Shown: one piece after another, positions 24,118-34,628 of the stretch
How the letters are laid out: the number at the start of each line of letters is the position of its first letter
Position numbering within the stretch: position 1 is the first letter of the stretch
Source: Bos javanicus
Taxonomy: Eukaryota; Chordata; Mammalia; Artiodactyla; Bovidae
Direction of reading: 5' to 3'
Assembly: GCF_032452875.1 (NCBI RefSeq)
Contig: NC_083876.1
Coordinates: 5,394,001-5,458,000 of the forward strand
DNA: 64,000 nt
Notes under the pieces: generated by a model
The model's database searches: none
Seen by the model: the letters and a program-made list of their open reading frames with translations, nothing else
Told to the model about the DNA's origin: nothing
Translations under genes and position numbers: made by a program

Positions 24118-24509
24118 CTCATTTCAGTTCAATTCAGTTCAGTCACTCAGTCGTGTCCAGCTCTTTGCGACCCAGCACTTGTGAATCGCAGCACACCAGG
24201 CCTCCCTGTCCATCACCAGCTCCCAGAGTTCACTCAGACTCACATCCATCGAGTTAGTGACGCCATCCAGCCATCTCATCCTCTGTCATCCCCTTCTCCT
24301 CCTGCCCCCAATCCCTCATGGATGTGGGAGTTGGACTGTGAAGAAGGCTGAGCGCCGAAGAATTGATGCTTTTGAACTGTGGTGTTGGAGAAGACTCTTG
24401 AGAGTCCCTTGGATTGCAAGGAAATCCAAACAGTCCATTCTGAAGGAGATCAGCCCTGGGATTTCTCTGGAAGGAATGACGCTAAAGCTGAAACTCCAGT
24501 ACTTTGGCA
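24118..24509 (-). mobile_element. BovB insertion with 5' inversion (twin priming)
   Basis: Bases 24120-24316 are the BovB 3' end on the minus strand, with tail at the left. Bases 24317-24509 are the adjoining upstream BovB piece turned to the plus strand (GTGGGAGTTGGACTGTGAAG to CCAGTACTTTGG). About 45 bases of BovB between them are missing. GCAACATCACT flanks it on both sides (24109-24119 and 24507-24517). This is the signature of twin-primed reverse transcription. Confidence 0.92.
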
Positions 24510-24558
24510 ACATCACTACACTCTGTTTATTATTAAAATATTCTTGATGCCCCTAACT

Positions 24559-24725
24559 GGAGAAGGCAATGGCACCCCGCTCCCGTGCTCTTGCCTGGAA
24601 AATCCCATGGATGGAGGAGCCTGGTGGGCTGCCGTCTGTGGGGTCACACAGAGTTGGACACGACTGAACAACTTCACTTTCACTTTTCACTTTCATGCAT
24701 TGGAGAAGGAAATGGCAACCCACCC
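24559..24725 (+). mobile_element. Bov-A2 SINE, 3'-truncated
   Basis: Starts GGAGAAGGCAATGGCACCCC, contains the first Bov-A unit and linker, and stops soon after GGAAATGGCAACCCA in the second unit. Truncation at the 3' side is unusual and suggests later deletion. Confidence 0.88.
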
Positions 24726-24739
24726 AGCCCACTCCTTTG

Positions 24740-25910
24740 TCATTACTTCTGTTATTCCCTAAAGTGGGTCTATGACAATGAAATGCTTACCACTGGAGAC
24801 ACCCTAAACTACTCTTATGGAAGACTAGGGGAGCAAATCAGTGACTTAAATTCCCTCAGAGCAATAAGAGCATAAGGCTTATGGCTATTTCACCAGGTTC
24901 TCTGTCTCAGGGTAAAGACTCAGATTGCTTTACATCATGATATCTATTCCCATCTGCGGTGGACAAACCAGAAATGAGTTAAGATTACAGCACCTTAATC
25001 CTATCCAGCATTTGTCATGCTGGAGACCATGGGGATGCTGAACTCCAGCCTGGGGGTCCCAAGAGGTAGACTTGCCTTGACCTGCCTAGAGGTCTTGTCC
25101 TCAGAAGGTTGTCATGTCTCAACCTGCTTGGGGATCCACCAGTCCAGGGATCCCAGGAGGTCAACATGCCTCAACTTGTCAAGGATCCAATTCTTGGGAG
25201 GCCAAACTGCTTTGACCTGTCCGGGGATTTGATCTCTAGCAAGCTGTCATGCTTCAGCCTGCCTGGGAATCTGCACCCTGACCCAGGGATGCATGGCTCT
25301 CAGGTTGCAACAGTACTGGATAGGATAAGCTTCAGAAAAACTCACGCCTAAGGAAGTCCACCCTTGAAAATAGAAGGAAGCCTATTAGCTGTGGTACTGT
25401 GCCCAGTCTCAGCAATAATTCAGGAATCCAATGAGAACTCCATTACCTTTCTGGAAACTATAAATGAAGTCCTCCAAAGTTTACCAGTCTGAACTTAGAC
25501 TCTTACAAGGGACAGGTTATTTTAAAGGACAAATTTCTGTCCCAATGTGCATCAGACATCAGGATAAAGTTACCACAGCTACAGCAGCAGGACTCTGCTG
25601 CCTCTTTAGATGAGATGGTCCAGACAGCCACTGATACTTTTTACAACAGAGAACAGAAGAGGGAGACCAAGGCCCAGGAAAGGAAGTAAAGGAAAGAGAA
25701 AAGGCATGGCCAGATCTGGCCACCCTCCAGGGAAGCCCTATGGCAAACCCTGAGACCTTGAAGGACAAGGCAAGAAGCAAATACCTTATCTATAGACAGG
25801 CTGGATGTAAGACTCTTTTGGGCCAAAGAGTGTCCAAATTGTGACAAGTCTCCCAAAACAGCTCGATATAAATGCCACCAATTGGGACATTGGGCAGCAC
25901 GCTGACCTCA
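24740..25910 (+). pseudogene. Retroviral gag remnant (capsid end and nucleocapsid)
   Basis: Gag normally forms the virion core. What remains is heavily broken: many stops, no matrix, and a minisatellite-like stretch in the middle (25063-25300). Recognisable parts are the end of capsid (CASDIRIKLPQLQQQ near 25549-25600, as in gamma-type capsids, followed by a charged segment near 25650) and one nucleocapsid zinc knuckle at 25864-25905 (KCHQLGHWAAR). Two of the metal-binding cysteines expected in the knuckle are lost, one to Arg and the last to a stop codon. The family is gammaretrovirus-like by this single knuckle. The gag start cannot be placed. Confidence 0.75.
25063..25300 (+). repeat. Imperfect tandem repeat of about 45 bases
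   Basis: About five degenerate units, each with a core like CTTGACCTG or CTCAACCTG followed by GGGGATC/T and then a GTCATG or CAACATG boundary. Unit lengths vary (about 41 to 52). Lies within the gag remnant. Confidence 0.65.
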
Positions 25911-26029
25911 GGACCAGAGAGCCTCAAGGTCAAGCGCCAATCCTTCCCTCAGGATGGTTCAACAGGACTGGAGCTGCCTGCACCAGTCAGCCCACCTGCC
26001 ACAGATAACAATCATGGGGCTGGAGCCAA

Positions 26030-26284
26030 GGCTGTACCTGGACGTGGCAGGTAGGTCTGAGAATTTCTAGGTTGACACAGGGGCTAGCTACTCTCTCCTA
26101 ACCTCCTACTCCAGAGACTTCTCTTTTCAAACCTGTACTATTTTGGGTGCTACAGGAAAAACAATTACAAAAAGATTCGCCTGAGTACTTTGTTACTGAG
26201 ATAGACAGATATTTTCCCACCAGTTTCTGGTGGTCCCTGAGTGTCCTACTCCCTTTTTGGGAAGAGATTTTTCCTTGCCTTTGA
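26030..26284 (+). pseudogene. Retroviral aspartic protease remnant
   Basis: Protease cleaves the gag-pol polyprotein. The active-site motif VDTGAS is encoded at 26071-26088, and the C-terminal LGRDF motif is at 26257-26271 in the same frame. Two in-frame stops lie between them (both TGA, near 26183 and 26200), so it is dead. It is cut short directly after the LGRDF region, where it joins the connection part of the polymerase. Confidence 0.8.
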
Positions 26285-27080
26285 AAGCTTGCAGCTACTG
26301 CAGTACTGATAGAAGATTCTTTAACTCTCTCTTGGGGACAAACTAGCTATTTTGCTAGCCACCAAGTGAAACAACTCCTGAATGGGAGAGGCCATTTATG
26401 GATGTCTGATCAAAGAATCGTCCGATATCAAGTAGTGCTGATGGAAAATCCAGGCCTGGCTATGTTCCTCTTGTGAACTTCTTAACCCAGCTACCCTTCT
26501 ACCTATCCCTGAGGACTCTCTCTCCCCTTTCACTCTTGCCTACAAACTTTGAGCCTCTGGACAAAATTGCAAGAGGAATTGTCAGAAGATCCTCTGATCA
26601 ATCCTGAGGAAATCTGGTACACTGATGGAATCAGCTTTTTCTTTGATGGAAAAAGAAGAGCTGGATATGCAGTAATCTCCAATTTTGAGACCATAGAGGC
26701 TAAACCTTTGCCACCAGGTACTTCAGCCCAATTAGCTGAGCTCATAGCCCTGACTTAAGCTTTAGAGCTGGGAAAAGGTAAAAGAATAGCCTTTTACACT
26801 GACTCCAAGTATACCTTTCTGGTGCTACATGCACATGCTGCTATTTGGAAAGAAAGAGGCCACTTGATCCCCAATCAAGTATGGTGATCAAATCCTTAGG
26901 TTCTTCGAGGCAGTCCATCTACCAGCTGAGGTTTCAGTCTGTCATTGCAAAGGACACCAAAGGGCAACATGGAAGTAGCACGAGGGAACCAAGCAGCTGA
27001 TCAGGCAGATAAAAGAGCAGCATTACAGAACAATGACCTAGTAGGGGTTGCCACCTGAGTTCCACAGATTATTTTGCCAT
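26285..27080 (+). pseudogene. Polymerase connection and RNase H remnant, RT catalytic domain missing
   Basis: An open stretch from 26285 to about 26476 reads as the RT connection (SHQVKQLLNGRGHLW). RNase H follows from about 26610: WYTDG (Asp codon 26624), AQLAEL (Glu 26738) and FYTDSKY (Asp 26801), in one frame interrupted by a single TAA at 26756. A fourth-residue motif (NQAADQADK) is near 26985-27015 after a frameshift. The fingers and palm, including the YxDD box that should lie between protease and connection, are absent. The junction is near 26280. RNase H would remove RNA from the RNA-DNA hybrid. Its triad is still readable here. Confidence 0.82.
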
Positions 27081-27119
27081 AAACTCCTTCATATACTGAA
27101 GGTGAGACTCTTAAAGCTA

Positions 27120-28020
27120 AAAGTGAGATTTTCAAGAAGATCATATGGGGAGGTTCCAAAAAGAGAGGCTCCTTTTTCTGCCTGGGAATCTCCAGTGGAA
27201 GCTGGTTAACTCTTTACATGCCACCACTCATTTAGGGGAAAATGCCCTCCAAAGATTGCTAGAAAGGTCCTTCAGAGGAACAGGCCTCCAAACCTGTATA
27301 AGCCAAATGGTCTCCTCTTGTCCCATTTGCCAATTTTTAAACAACACCCAAGGAGCTTAAAGACCCCAGCTGGCCCAGATTGTTCAATGATGTAGGACCT
27401 ATCAAGGAGAAGACTGGCAGATGTACTTCACCCAGATGCCAGTTTCTCAAGGGTATAAATACCTATTAGTCATGATAGATACATTCACAGGATGAATTGA
27501 AGACTTTCTCACCCAGACTGAGAAAGCTGAGGAAGTTAAAAAAACAAAAGACTGTTTTTTGTTTTCATGAAATCATTCCAAAATTTGGTCATACAAAGTT
27601 ACAATGGGCCATCATTTACCTTTAAGGTCACTCAAGTGGTCTCTAAAGCATTGGACATTACTTATTACCTCCATTGTGCCTGGAGGCCTCAGTCTTTAAG
27701 AAAAGTAGAAAGAGCCAACCAATTCTTAAAATCAGTAATAAAAAAAAGAGAACTTAGGAGACCTCCCTGGGATGGCAGGAGGTTTTACCAATAGCTCTCC
27801 TCCACACCTGTATTGCCTCTAAGGAACAGGCTGGCCTTAGACTTTATGAGATGCTATATGGGAGACATTTTGTTTATGTCAATGACCTCTTCCTAGATCC
27901 AGAGGCTTAGTCCTTCTGGTCTTATACGATGGCCATTGGGCAATTCCAAAAAGACATACACTTGTGGGGTATTAAGCAGGACCTAAATGATTCTAAAGAG
28001 CCACTACTATATGTTGGTGG
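27120..28020 (+). pseudogene. Retroviral integrase remnant with altered catalytic residues
   Basis: The N-terminal HHCC zinc domain is in the 71-codon frame 27145-27360 (HATTHLG and SSCPICQ). The catalytic core follows with stops and shifts. The first Asp is replaced by Tyr (codon 27424, in WQMYFTQMP) and the second is also Tyr (codon 27600, in SYNGPSF). The Glu is kept (codon 27708, KVERANQFLK). A C-terminal part with LYEMLYGRHF is near 27840. The gene is then interrupted by L1-BT at about 28024 and resumes at 30302. With two of three DDE residues gone it could not join DNA strands. Confidence 0.85.
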
Positions 28021-28023
28021 CTA

Positions 28024-30300
28024 TTAATTAATAGAGCTAATCAATGAATATAGTAAAGTTGCAGGATATAAAATTAACACACAGAAATCCCTTGCCTTCC
28101 TATGCACTAACAATGAGAAAACAGAAAGAGAAATTAAGGAAACAATTCCATTCACCATTACAATAAAAAGAATGAAATGCTTAGGAAGAAATCTACCTAA
28201 AGATACAAAAGGCTTATATATAGAAAACTATAAAACACTGATGAAAGAAATAAAATATGACACAAATAGATGGAGAACTATACCATGTTCATAGATTGGA
28301 AGAATCAATATAATGAAAATGAGTATACTACCCAAAGCAATCTATAGATTCAATGAAATCTGTATCAAGCTACCAACAATATTTTCCAGAGAACTAGAAC
28401 AAATAATTTCACAATTTGTATGGAAATACAAAAAACTCGAATAGCCAAAACATCTTGAGAAAGAAGAATGGAACTGGAGAAATCAACCTGCCTGACCTCA
28501 GGCTATACTCCAAAGCTACAGTCATCAAGACAGTATGGTACTGGCGCAAAGACAGAAAAAAAAAAAAAAAAAAGATCAAAGAAATAAAACAGAAAGCCCA
28601 GAGATAAACCCACCCACCTATGGACACCTTACCTTTGACAAAGGAGGCAAAGATATACAAAGGAGAAAAGATAATCTCTTTAACAAGTGGTGCTGGGAAA
28701 ACTGGTCAACCACTTATAAAAGAATGAAATTAGAACCTTTTCTAACACCATACACAAAAATAAACTCAAAACGGATTAGAGATCTAAATGTAATACTAGA
28801 AACTATAAAACTCCTAGAGGAAAACATAGACAAAACACTCTCTGACATAAATCACAGCAGGAACCTCTACGACCCACCTCTCACAGTAATAGAAATAAAA
28901 GCAAAAATAAACAAATGGGGCCAAAGTAAACTTAATTTTTTTTTCAAAGACAGCCTTCAGAATGGGAGGAAATAATAGCAAACAAAGCAACTGACAATGA
29001 ATTAATCTCAAAAATATACAAGCAGCTCATGCAGCTCAATTCCAGAAAAATAAAGGACCCAATCAAAAAAATGGACCAAAGAATTAAAAAGACATTTCTC
29101 CAAAGAAGATATACAGATGGCTAACAAACACATGAAAAACTGCTCAACATCACTCATTATCAGAGAAATGCAAATCAAAACGACAATGAGGTACCATCTC
29201 ACACCAGTCAGAATGGCTGTTATCAAAATGTCTACAGCAATAAATTCTGGAGAGGGTGTGGAGAAAACGGAACCCTCTTACACTGTTGGTGGGCATAGCC
29301 ACTATGGAGAACAGTGTGGAGATTTCTTTACAAACTGAAAATAGAGCTGCCATACAACACAGCAATCCCACTGCTGCCCATACACACCAAGTAAACCAGA
29401 AATGAAAGAAACACGTGCCCAACATTCATCACAGCAAGGTTTACAGTAGGCAAGACATGGAAACAACCTAGATGTCCATCAGCAGACAAATGGATAAGAA
29501 AGCTGTGGTACATATACACAATGGAATATTTCTCAGCTATTAAAATAATGCGGAGAAGGCAATGGCACCCCACTCCAGTACTCTTGCCTGGAAAATCCCA
29601 TGGACGGAGGAACCTGGTAGGCTGCAGTCCATGGGATCGCTAAGAGTCGGACACGACTGAGCGACTTCACTTTCTCTTTCCACTTTCATGCATTGGAGAA
29701 GGAAATGGCAACCCACTCCAGTGTTCTTGCCTGGAGAATCCCAGGGACGGGGGAGCCTGGTGGTCTGCCGTCTATGGGGTCGCACAGAGTCGGTCACGAT
29801 GGAAGTGACTTAGCATAGCATAGAATTAAAATAATGCATTTGAATCTGTTCTAATGAGATGAATGAAACTGGAGCCTATTATACTGAGTGAACTAAATCA
29901 GAAAGAAAAACACCAATACAGCATATTAACACATATATATGAAATTTAGAAAGATGGTAACTATCACCCTATATGCAAGACAGCAAAAGAGACACAGATG
30001 TAAAGAACAGACTTTTGGACTCTGTGTGAGAAGGCAAGGGTGGGATGATTTTAGATAGCATTGAAACAATTATATTATCATATGTGAAATAGATCAGTAT
30101 CCCAGGTTTGATGCATGAGACAGGGGGCTCAGGGTTGGTGCACTGGGATGGCCCTGAGGGATGGGATGGGGATTGAGGTGGGAGGGGGTGTCAGGATGGG
30201 GAGCACATGTACATCCATAGCTGATTCATGTCAGTGTATGGCAAAAACCACTACAATATTGTTAAGTAATTAACCTCCAATTAAAAATAATTAAAAAATA
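28024..30300 (+). mobile_element. L1-BT, 5'-truncated, inserted in retroviral integrase
   Basis: Young bovine L1 from ORF2 RT (ATGAATATAGTAAAGTTGCA at 28044) to the 3' end with CTACAATATTGTTAAGTAA and an A-rich tail at about 30300. ORF2 is broken into 28416-28607, 28535-28975 and other frames. An A-run at 28556-28573 is one site of slippage. A Bov-A2 interrupts it at 29552. Host integrase sequence continues on both sides, but the target duplication is not clear. Confidence 0.93.
29552..29824 (+). mobile_element. Bov-A2 SINE inside the L1-BT
   Basis: GGAGAAGGCAATGGCACCCC start, two units, AGCATAGCATAG end. Exactly flanked by ATTAAAATAATGC at 29539-29551 and 29825-29837. Little diverged from other Bov-A2 copies, so among the younger insertions here. 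Confidence 0.96.
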
Positions 30301-30301
30301 A

Positions 30302-30864
30302 AATTCTAATTAAAATCTGGAAAGATGGGTCCCCAAAGGTTCAACTCCAGCCCACATAGGAGGGCCCCTACCCTGTAGGACTTTCTAACCCTGCAGCAGT
30401 CAAGGTATCAGGACACAACTCCTGGATTCACTACTCACATGTCAATCCATGGAAGGAAACAGAAGAGGATGCTCAATACACCTGTGAGCCCCTGGGAGAT
30501 CTCAGATACCTATTCAGGACTACAAATGAGTGCCATTCTAACACCCCCAAAACTAAGTTTCTGGGGAAAAGATTTCTCAGGATAGCTCTAAAGAGCCAAC
30601 ACAGCTTGGCAGGAGTTGTACTCCAAAACAGACAAGAAAGAGATCTCCTGTTCCCTGAAGAAGGAGACTTGAGCCATCTTTAATGAGACTTTTTTTTTTT
30701 TTTTTTCTGGGCAAATACCTCCAGCTACGGTAAAGAAAGTCTCACAGTCCTCAAGAAAAACATTTACATCCTACAGGATCTCAAAGAACAAGTTGGAGTT
30801 TTCTCGGGTGGCTGCAGTCTCTCTTTGGGGGATCCTTCCCCTGGCGAGGGGGAATTTGGAGTTG
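30302..30864 (+). pseudogene. Integrase C-terminus and following retroviral sequence
   Basis: From 30330 to about 30560 a protein-like reading continues integrase after the L1 (SGHNSWIHYSHVNPWKE near 30409, then CEPLGDLRYLFRT near 30483), typical of gamma-type integrase tails. Stops appear by about 30690, followed by a T-run (30691-30707). Bases 30708-30864 may be env-derived, but I see no diagnostic motif (no clear SU CxxC or fusion peptide). Confidence 0.65.
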
Positions 30865-31058
30865 GCTAAAGACCCTGATACTGAGAGGGATTGGGGGCAG
30901 GAGGAGAAGGGGATGACAGAGGATGAGATGGCTGGATGGCATCACCGACTCGATGGACATGAGTTTGAGTGAACTCTGGGAGTTGGTGATGGACAGGGTG
31001 GGCCTGGCATGCTGTGATTCATGGGGTAACAAAGAGTCGGACATGATTTAGCGACTGA
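30865..31058 (+). mobile_element. BovB 3'-end fragment
   Basis: ACCCTGATACTGAGAGGGAT through GATGGACATGAGTTTGAGTG to GCGACTGAACT, the last 190 bases of BovB. It lies where most of env should be. Confidence 0.92.
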
Positions 31059-31380
31059 ACTCAGTGCCCCTACTAATTCCTGTTATCACCATATTGATGC
31101 TGCTTATGATTATTTCATGAATTATCAATTGTCTAACCCGTTTTGTCTCTGCCCAGGTCAACAAGCTACAACATGCAGGGCCAGTTCAACAAGAATATAT
31201 AAAACTACACCTGACCATGGAAAATATCACTCACCCTTAGATGGACACTGCAATAAAGACTCTGAGGCTTGAGACTAGCAAATGAGGGAAGCCCTATGCC
31301 TCTTTCTGTCTCAGTTCAGCAAGAAGTAGCCAGAGAGACCTCAACACCCCTATTTCCAAATAATTGGGCTTCTCATCTCT
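31059..31380 (+). pseudogene. Retroviral env transmembrane tail remnant
   Basis: A short reading starting near 31075 gives a hydrophobic run (PVITILMLLMII) followed by a charged, amphipathic cytoplasmic tail. This is the shape of a gamma-type env membrane anchor just before the polypurine tract. Surface subunit, cleavage site, fusion peptide and immunosuppressive region are not seen. Stops occur before 31270. Confidence 0.55.
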
Positions 31381-31391
31381 TGAGGGGGGAA
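31381..31391 (+). promoter_or_regulatory. Polypurine tract
   Basis: TGAGGGGGGAA immediately before the 3' LTR, the expected plus-strand primer site of a retrovirus. Confidence 0.7.
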
Positions 31392-31770
31392 TATTAGGTA
31401 GTTAGAATAAGAAAAGGAGTCCAGAATTGTGATGTCTAAAAGAAAAAGAAGGGACAAACCCACAGAAATAGAACAAAGGATGGTCCGAGGACTGGAGTGA
31501 AAATCTCAGGTGAAACAAACAGCCCTCCTGGCTAGCCCAACTTACATAGGGCAGGCACAGGGGGAGGAGAAAAGACATATAAAATGAGGAGACAAAATTG
31601 AACTCTTTTTCTCTTCTTTTCACATATTTTGGGTCAGTCCACCCTCATGCCTTGAGAATGTATTTTCCTTTGCTTGCCAAACAAAACTAAGCTGTAACAC
31701 TGGTCCACCCATTGCTTCAAATTTTTGCTGCAACAAGACAGAACAGAGGAAATTATACACTCCACCAACA
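31392..31770 (+). repeat. 3' LTR of the endogenous retrovirus
   Basis: Pairs with 22226-22589. Starts TATTAGGTAGTTAGAA, so the canonical TG is lost. TATA box at 31578-31584. The poly(A) hexamer has become AACAAA near 31679. Ends CTCCACCAACA. Confidence 0.85.
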
Positions 31771-32420
31771 CTTTGTTTTGCAGTTCACTGATCTATTTCT
31801 CTGTATCATCTAACATTTTGTTGATTCCTTCTAACACATTGTTTTTTCATTTTATTTATCTTAATCTTCATCTCTGTTTTGCTCTTCTTTTTATATTTTA
31901 TAATTCTTTGATAAGCAAATGTGTTCATATATTCTCCTCTCAAGTATAATGAGTAACCTGTATGATTATTACCTTGAATCCCTCCTGTAGTAGATTTCTT
32001 ATCTCCACTTAGTTCTTCTTTTGTGGTCTTGTGTTATTCCTTCTCTTGCAATATGTTTACCTGTCTCCCATTTTGCCTAGTACTCTATGTTTATTTCTAA
32101 ATATTAGGTTGATTGCTGTTATTCCCCAATTTTGGGGAAGTAGCTTTATGTAGGAAGTATCCTTTCCATCTCAAGAGCACACTCCCTTTTTATGACTTGA
32201 GGTATATTCTCTATGGTGACCCACATGTGAGCCCTTCTGTTGTGGCAGGCTGACGATCATGGACATACTTGTAGATGATAGTGTAGATGATACTGATCTC
32301 TGACTTATTTGGCTGTGATAACCTGTCTCAGTGGCTACTGGTTGGATGGTCTAGGTTAGATCCTAGTGTTTCTGGCTGCATACATGAATCGAGAAGAACA
32401 GTAGATTTCTTTACAATGTC
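31771..32420 (-). mobile_element. Old L1, 5' portion, antisense
   Basis: TTTTGCAGTTCACTGATCTA, TCTCTGTATCATCTAACATT, GATTCCTTCTAACACATTG and CCCTTCTGTTGTGGCAGGC follow the order of antisense L1M, directly continuing the piece that ends at 22200. The left part is clear. The end near 32420 is approximate. Confidence 0.75.
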
Positions 32421-34302
32421 AAAGGAAAACAAATGGGTTTACCTGATCCATAGCTATATTTATATAAAAATCTCCTACTGTAAGATAAAATATTTCATGC
32501 AGAAGTTTGTTGGATAATCCTCTAAGAGAATATATAACATTGAATGCTTTTGGACAGCAGTAGTGTGAAGTGCTGTAAGTGGTCACACATGAGGCTCAGG
32601 CAATCACATAAAATGCTTTGGAGTTAGGGACGCCACTCAGAGTTGTTTCAGACAGAAGTAAGCCTGCCTGCCTTTGAATTTCTATATCACTGAGCATTGT
32701 TTAATTGCTGAGTGGGGATGTATCTTTAGGCTTAGCTTTGACCAAAGCATTTCTCATGACATTTGAAACCATAATCAATATGTAGCTAAAATTCCTAGTA
32801 TCTAGGCAATGAGTATCTTACTCTACCTGAAGATCATATCAGTGTTCTCTGAAGGGACTAGGTATTTTAGAAAGTGAAATATATTTCATAGAGGAAAAAA
32901 CAGAGAAGCAAGAAGTCTCTTGTGACTAGAAGGATCAGGCTGAGACAGAATGACATTGAGTGGAAAATGATTTTGTGGCACGTGCACTTTTTGAATACTA
33001 GACATGATTATTTTTGTTCAAAGAGAAATTAACATTACATTATGCATCAAGGAAATTTTCAGTATAGAGGTTGAAATTACTTATATGCTATATATACTTT
33101 ATGTTTATTAACATTCTCATGACTCAAAACATGACCTAATAAAATAAGGCACAGCTTCTTCAATTGGACATGGCATTTTCTTTTTTCACTTTTTGTTAAT
33201 AGCATTTCTGAGAGAACTATGAATTTCTTGGTTTCTAACTCAATTCCTGCTTTCTTTCATAATAAATTTCCACAAGTAATTGTTTGAAAAGGAAGTGTAA
33301 CACTATGTTAAAAACATGCATTTTGGAATTTAGGCTTGCTTTGTATTTCAAATTTGGCAGGAACTTTAACCTTGAAACATTTTTTATTAAAAAAAAAAAA
33401 GGCAATGCTTATGGGACAGAGTAGCTTTACTGGTAAAACAAGGGCATGTAAGATGCTTAACACATATACATTACATACAGTAAGCATTAAATAGCTTATA
33501 TATTTATAGTAGCAGTGGTAGTGGTTTACATAAGAATAGCTATAGAAGCAGCAGCAAGGTTGCCCTGATTTACTTGTAAGCAGTCTCTCCCAGCAGACAT
33601 CATTTTTCCTACTTAACTGTGTGGAAATGAATTTACCATAACAGAAGTGAATTAAACCAATGAAACATACATATTTTAAAAATTTTGCCACCTCATGCTA
33701 AAGAATGCAGTGCTAATTGTTTTTTTCCTCAAATTTATTTATATGAACTCAGTAAATTCATATGCATGCATGTTTGCAAATCAATTAATTTAACTATTGA
33801 GTTTAGTTGTAATCTACACTTGATGAGTCTTGCCCAAATGTAGCACAGGTTATGAAACAAAATTTAAATGTGAGCAGGACAAATGATGCATGCATGTTAC
33901 CATGACAACCCTGTAAGAAGACTTTATTACCATACTTAGCATCACATCAAAGAAAATTTCCCTTTCAAACTAACAATTCTATGAAGAAGCACACACAGAG
34001 CCTATCATTTTAATTTAAGAAATCAGAAAAGAATTTGATTTTGCCTTCTCTGGTAAAATTCCTCATTCACTTTGAAGAAAAATAAAGTGGTTCTTATTAA
34101 TGTTTTATTTTGAACAAGTAACTGCAATATAAATGGAATAATCTTTAGAAATGAAGAGACCCTGGGCAGCAATTTGTTGAAGTAAAAAAGTGCAAATGTA
34201 AGTAGGCCCCTTTTCTATAGTACATTAGGGGTAGTGAAACAAATATATGTAATATATTAAACTAATTAATGTAATGTATTAAAAACTCTGTATAATCAAA
34301 GC
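32421..34302. other. Unassigned AT-rich sequence
   Basis: No gene. A 127-codon minus-strand frame (33308-33691) overlaps a likely MIR and has no domain. An A-run lies at 33390-33401. Confidence 0.4.
33405..33545 (-). mobile_element. Probable MIR SINE
   Basis: AGATGCTTAACACATATACA and GTAAGCATTAAATAGCTTAT resemble the reverse-complement MIR block around 'gcttagcacagtgcctggcacatagtaagc'. Diverged. Confidence 0.45.
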
Positions 34303-34628
34303 AAGGAGATCCAACCAGTCCATTCTGAAGGAGATCAGCCCTGGGATTTCTTTGGAAGGAATGATGCTAAAGCTGAAACTCCAGTACTTTGGCCACCTCA
34401 CGCGAAGAGTTGACTCATTGGAAAAGACTCTTGATGCTGGGAGGGATTGGGGGCAGGAGAAGAAGGGGACGACAGAGGATGAGATGGCTGGATGGCATCA
34501 CTGACTCAGTGGATGCGAATCTCGGTGAACTCCAGGAGTTGGTGATGGATAGGGAGGCCTGGCGTGCTGCGATTCATGGGGTCGCAAAGAGTAGGACACG
34601 AGTGAGCGACTGATCTGATCTGATCTGT
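34303..34628 (+). mobile_element. BovB 3' end, young type
   Basis: About 325 bases, little diverged, ending CTGATCTGATCTGATCTG. Heavily 5'-truncated. TCAAAGC occurs on both sides (about 34297 and 34632), a possible short target duplication. Confidence 0.93.

Larger units (their letters stand above)
22226..31770 (+). mobile_element. Class I (gamma-type) endogenous retrovirus, defective provirus
   Basis: Two related LTRs bound remnants in the order gag, protease, RNase H, integrase and env tail, all on the plus strand. Motifs (CCHC-type knuckle, DTGA protease, gamma-like RNase H and integrase, env membrane tail) indicate a gammaretrovirus-like ERV1. It sits inside the old antisense L1, which resumes on both sides. 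By hand alignment about 20 of the last 100 LTR bases differ, mostly transitions, so it is old. Internal insertions: an antisense solo LTR, a twin-primed BovB, a Bov-A2, an L1-BT carrying another Bov-A2, and a BovB tail. The catalytic part of RT and most of env are missing. No gene is intact. Confidence 0.88.

Noticed and set aside
25063..25300. CRISPR-like array
   Set aside because: Units are degenerate, vary in length, have no distinct spacers, and the genome is mammalian.
22226..31770. An intact or infectious endogenous retrovirus
   Set aside because: LTRs are about 20% different at their ends, RT and most of env are missing, integrase has lost catalytic residues, and several insertions interrupt it.
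33308..33691. A 127-codon minus-strand gene
   Set aside because: It overlaps a likely MIR, uses an A-run, has no domain, and sits in AT-rich sequence where such frames arise by chance.
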